This document shows positions 62,486-64,000 of a stretch of DNA of 64,000 nt, piece after piece; position 1 is the first letter of the stretch; every line of letters begins with the position of its first letter. The translations under genes and the position numbers were made by a program. Origin of the DNA: Colletotrichum lupini (lineage: Eukaryota > Ascomycota > Sordariomycetes > Glomerellales > Glomerellaceae); assembly GCF_023278565.1 (NCBI RefSeq), contig NC_064677.1, positions 6,696,001 through 6,760,000 of the forward strand, written 5' to 3'. The notes below the pieces were generated by a model that saw only the letters and a list, made by a program, of their open reading frames with translations, had not been told where the DNA came from and did not search any database.

Positions 62486-62687
62486 TATTAGTATCCTTAT
62501 TATAGGGTAGTTAGTTCGAACCGTAGTTAACAAAGAGATTAATTAAACTATATAAATATTTACGTAGGTATAAAAAGGAGGTTCTAACCGTAGGTTAGGC
62601 TGGCTATAATAATCGTAAATAGGGCCCCTAATTGGCCCCTGCGCAGTCGGCTGTATGCTGCGGTCGAATTGGACTTCTAATCCGACA
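62486..62687 (-). repeat. Right LTR (5' LTR of the element)
   Basis: 202 bp ending ccgaca; its right half is noticeably less mutated than the left LTR. It is followed directly by the target duplication TATTT. Confidence 0.88.
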
Positions 62688-63520
62688 TATTTCTTCTAAG
62701 GGGCGGGGTCGACGCCGATGGAAGAGACCAACATGGCCAATCGCCATTATCATGGGCTGCCCGTCAGGGGCATGAAAAGGTAGTCGCACTGCTTCTCGAT
62801 ACGGATGAGGTCGACGCCGATGGAAGAGACCAATATGGCCAATCGCCATTATTATGGGCTGTCCAGGAGAGGCATGAAGCAGTGATTGAACTGCTTCTCA
62901 ATACCTTTGAAGTCGACGTCGATATAAGAGACCAATATGGCCATACACCACTCTTACGGGCTATTCAGTATGGATATGAGGCGGCAGTTAACTTACTCGT
63001 GATCATAGGTTATGCCGATGTCAATGGAACAGATGAGCATGGTCGAACGCCACTCTTATGGGCTACTCAGCATGGAAAACAGGAGGTGATCAAGCTGCTT
63101 CTCGACACGGGCAAGGCAGATGTGGATAGAAAAGATCATTTTGGCCAAACACCACTTCTCTGGGCTTCTCGGCATGGGATTGAGACGGTGGTGAAGCTTC
63201 TTGTGGACACAGGTAAGGCCGAAGTCAATGGGAAAGATCAATGTGGTCGGACACCACTCTTATTGGCTGCTCAGCATGGGCATGAGGCGGTGGTTAAGCT
63301 TCTTCTCGATACAGGCAAGGTCGATGTCGATGCAAAAGACCAACGCGATCGAACACCACTCTCATGGGCTGCTGAGGAGGGGCGTCTGGTCGTAGTCGAG
63401 CTCCTTATGGAAACAGGCAAGGTCGTCGTGGACAGACAAGATCAATGTGGTCAAACGCCACTCTCAAGGGCTGCCCAGCAGGGACATGAGGCGATTGCGA
63501 AGCTTCTCAAGTACTCATAG
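62688..63520 (+). pseudogene. 3' part of the split NLR gene: seven full ankyrin repeats
   Basis: Reading continues in the same frame as the sequence left of the element once the 5-base duplication is counted once. It encodes seven 34-residue ankyrin repeats (102 bp each) and a shortened last one ending KLLKYS before TAG. Units follow the pattern DQxGxTPLLWAxxxGHExVVKLLLDTGKxDVD. There are no internal stops. The sequence has no own promoter or natural start and was most likely the C-terminus of the upstream NLR before the insertion. Its repeats near 62699-62835 are almost identical to 55520-55655 on the other side. Short in-frame ATGs exist, so a stand-alone ankyrin peptide cannot be excluded. 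Confidence 0.8.
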
Positions 63521-64000
63521 AAACTTACACACTTTGCATGCTGCAGTCCCTTAACCAAGTTTCTTTCCCTCCGTCTCCGCTGAAAGATGAGATAGTCAAC
63601 GTTTCTATGGCGACTAAAATGAGTGCGGCACCTAGTCATTTTCCCAAACCACCAGGGACCTCCTTTGAGAAGCTGGATTTCAGCATCCTTTGCGTAGCTT
63701 CAACCGGCTACCTCTGGCTAATTTCCACGCGGCGACCTATTTACAATGAACAGAGATACCATTTTCGCGTGACTGTCGAACGTAAAGAAATGGAAGGTGC
63801 ACTTGAAGTTAGAGGACGATCCGCATCCAAGGTTGTACGTGTCCAATAGTGTCTTCCAGGCGTGTAAATTTTCATAACTAGAAAGAGGGAATTTAGGGTC
63901 TCTCTATACTTATTCTCTTCTGTCTTTGTCCCCTTTCTCGCCTTTTGCTTCTGAGAAGCTTCTCTAGGGAAGTATTAAGTCACATTTCTTGCCCGATAGA
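63521..64000. other. Right-edge flank without supported gene
   Basis: A frame at 63538-63849 (103 codons) has no domain signature and overlaps frames on the other strand. It could be the start of a gene outside the window, but is not supported here. Confidence 0.4.

Larger units (their letters stand above)
55718..62687 (-). mobile_element. Complete, RIP-inactivated Ty1/copia LTR retrotransposon
   Basis: The element is 6,970 bp, with 202-bp direct LTRs and a 5-bp target duplication. All internal frames are destroyed. On the minus strand, decayed reverse-transcriptase sequence is recognisable near 56935-57000 (a TDDIL motif followed by GLSD) and a copia RNase H segment near 56190-56345 (TDSYSLYK, LGTIKEKRL). 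RNase H thus lies nearest the left end after RT, as in copia elements on the minus strand. A purine tract on that strand at 55938-55924 directly adjoins the left LTR, confirming orientation. CA/TG depletion with CG retention indicates RIP. Gag and integrase regions to the right are not readable with confidence. It interrupts the NLR ankyrin repeats. Confidence 0.88.

Noticed and set aside
62628..62849. Minus-strand 73-codon frame at the right LTR edge
   Set aside because: Antisense of the ankyrin repeats and LTR; repetitive because the ankyrin units are repetitive.

Overview
This window looks like nuclear DNA of a filamentous ascomycete, most likely a Sordariomycete (Colletotrichum-like genomes would fit; the species cannot be told from this). 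Genes carry short GT-AG introns of about 50-100 nt, the housekeeping proteins are fungal types (NIMA kinase with its fungal insert, Set1C Spp1, Sco1, SAICAR synthetase), and GC-balanced gene blocks alternate with AT-rich blocks almost empty of CA/TG dinucleotides but still rich in CG. That is the signature of repeat-induced point mutation (RIP, CpA to TpA).

Layout. 1-4270 is a RIP-degraded repeat block. 4271-12196 is GC-balanced but has no convincing gene, and is interrupted by a 0.8-kb AT-rich island (about 8355-9135). 12197-36399 is a core block of nine genes: NIMA kinase (-), ankyrin/BTB protein (+), molybdopterin synthase large subunit (-), RBM5-like splicing protein (+), choline/ethanolamine kinase (-), CECR5-like HAD protein (-), SCO1 (-), SPP1 (+), GPI-type aspartic protease (+) and ADE1 (+), i.e. 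ten with ADE1. Exon joins were checked by reading phase in each multi-exon model.

36655-64000 is an accessory region. It holds a protein with an NLR-type N-terminus plus ankyrin repeats but no NACHT (-); a class V aminotransferase with a damaged splice acceptor (+); a very large SpvB/FG-GAP/RHS protein resembling a fused bacterial Tc-toxin B and C component (-); a divergent 496-residue protein of unknown family (+); and an NLR with esterase, NACHT and ankyrin domains (+). The ankyrin region of the NLR is split by a complete but RIP-dead Ty1/copia element of 6,970 bp (202-bp LTRs, 5-bp target duplication), and ankyrin coding sequence resumes on the far side.

The most interesting unit is the divergent pair at 41277-50347 (RHS/Tc-like protein plus unknown partner, sharing a 581-bp intergenic region), placed between two NLR-like genes. 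A role in antagonism or non-self recognition is an inference from family and position only. The large RHS gene also has an unexplained +1 reading-frame change near 45430-45540.
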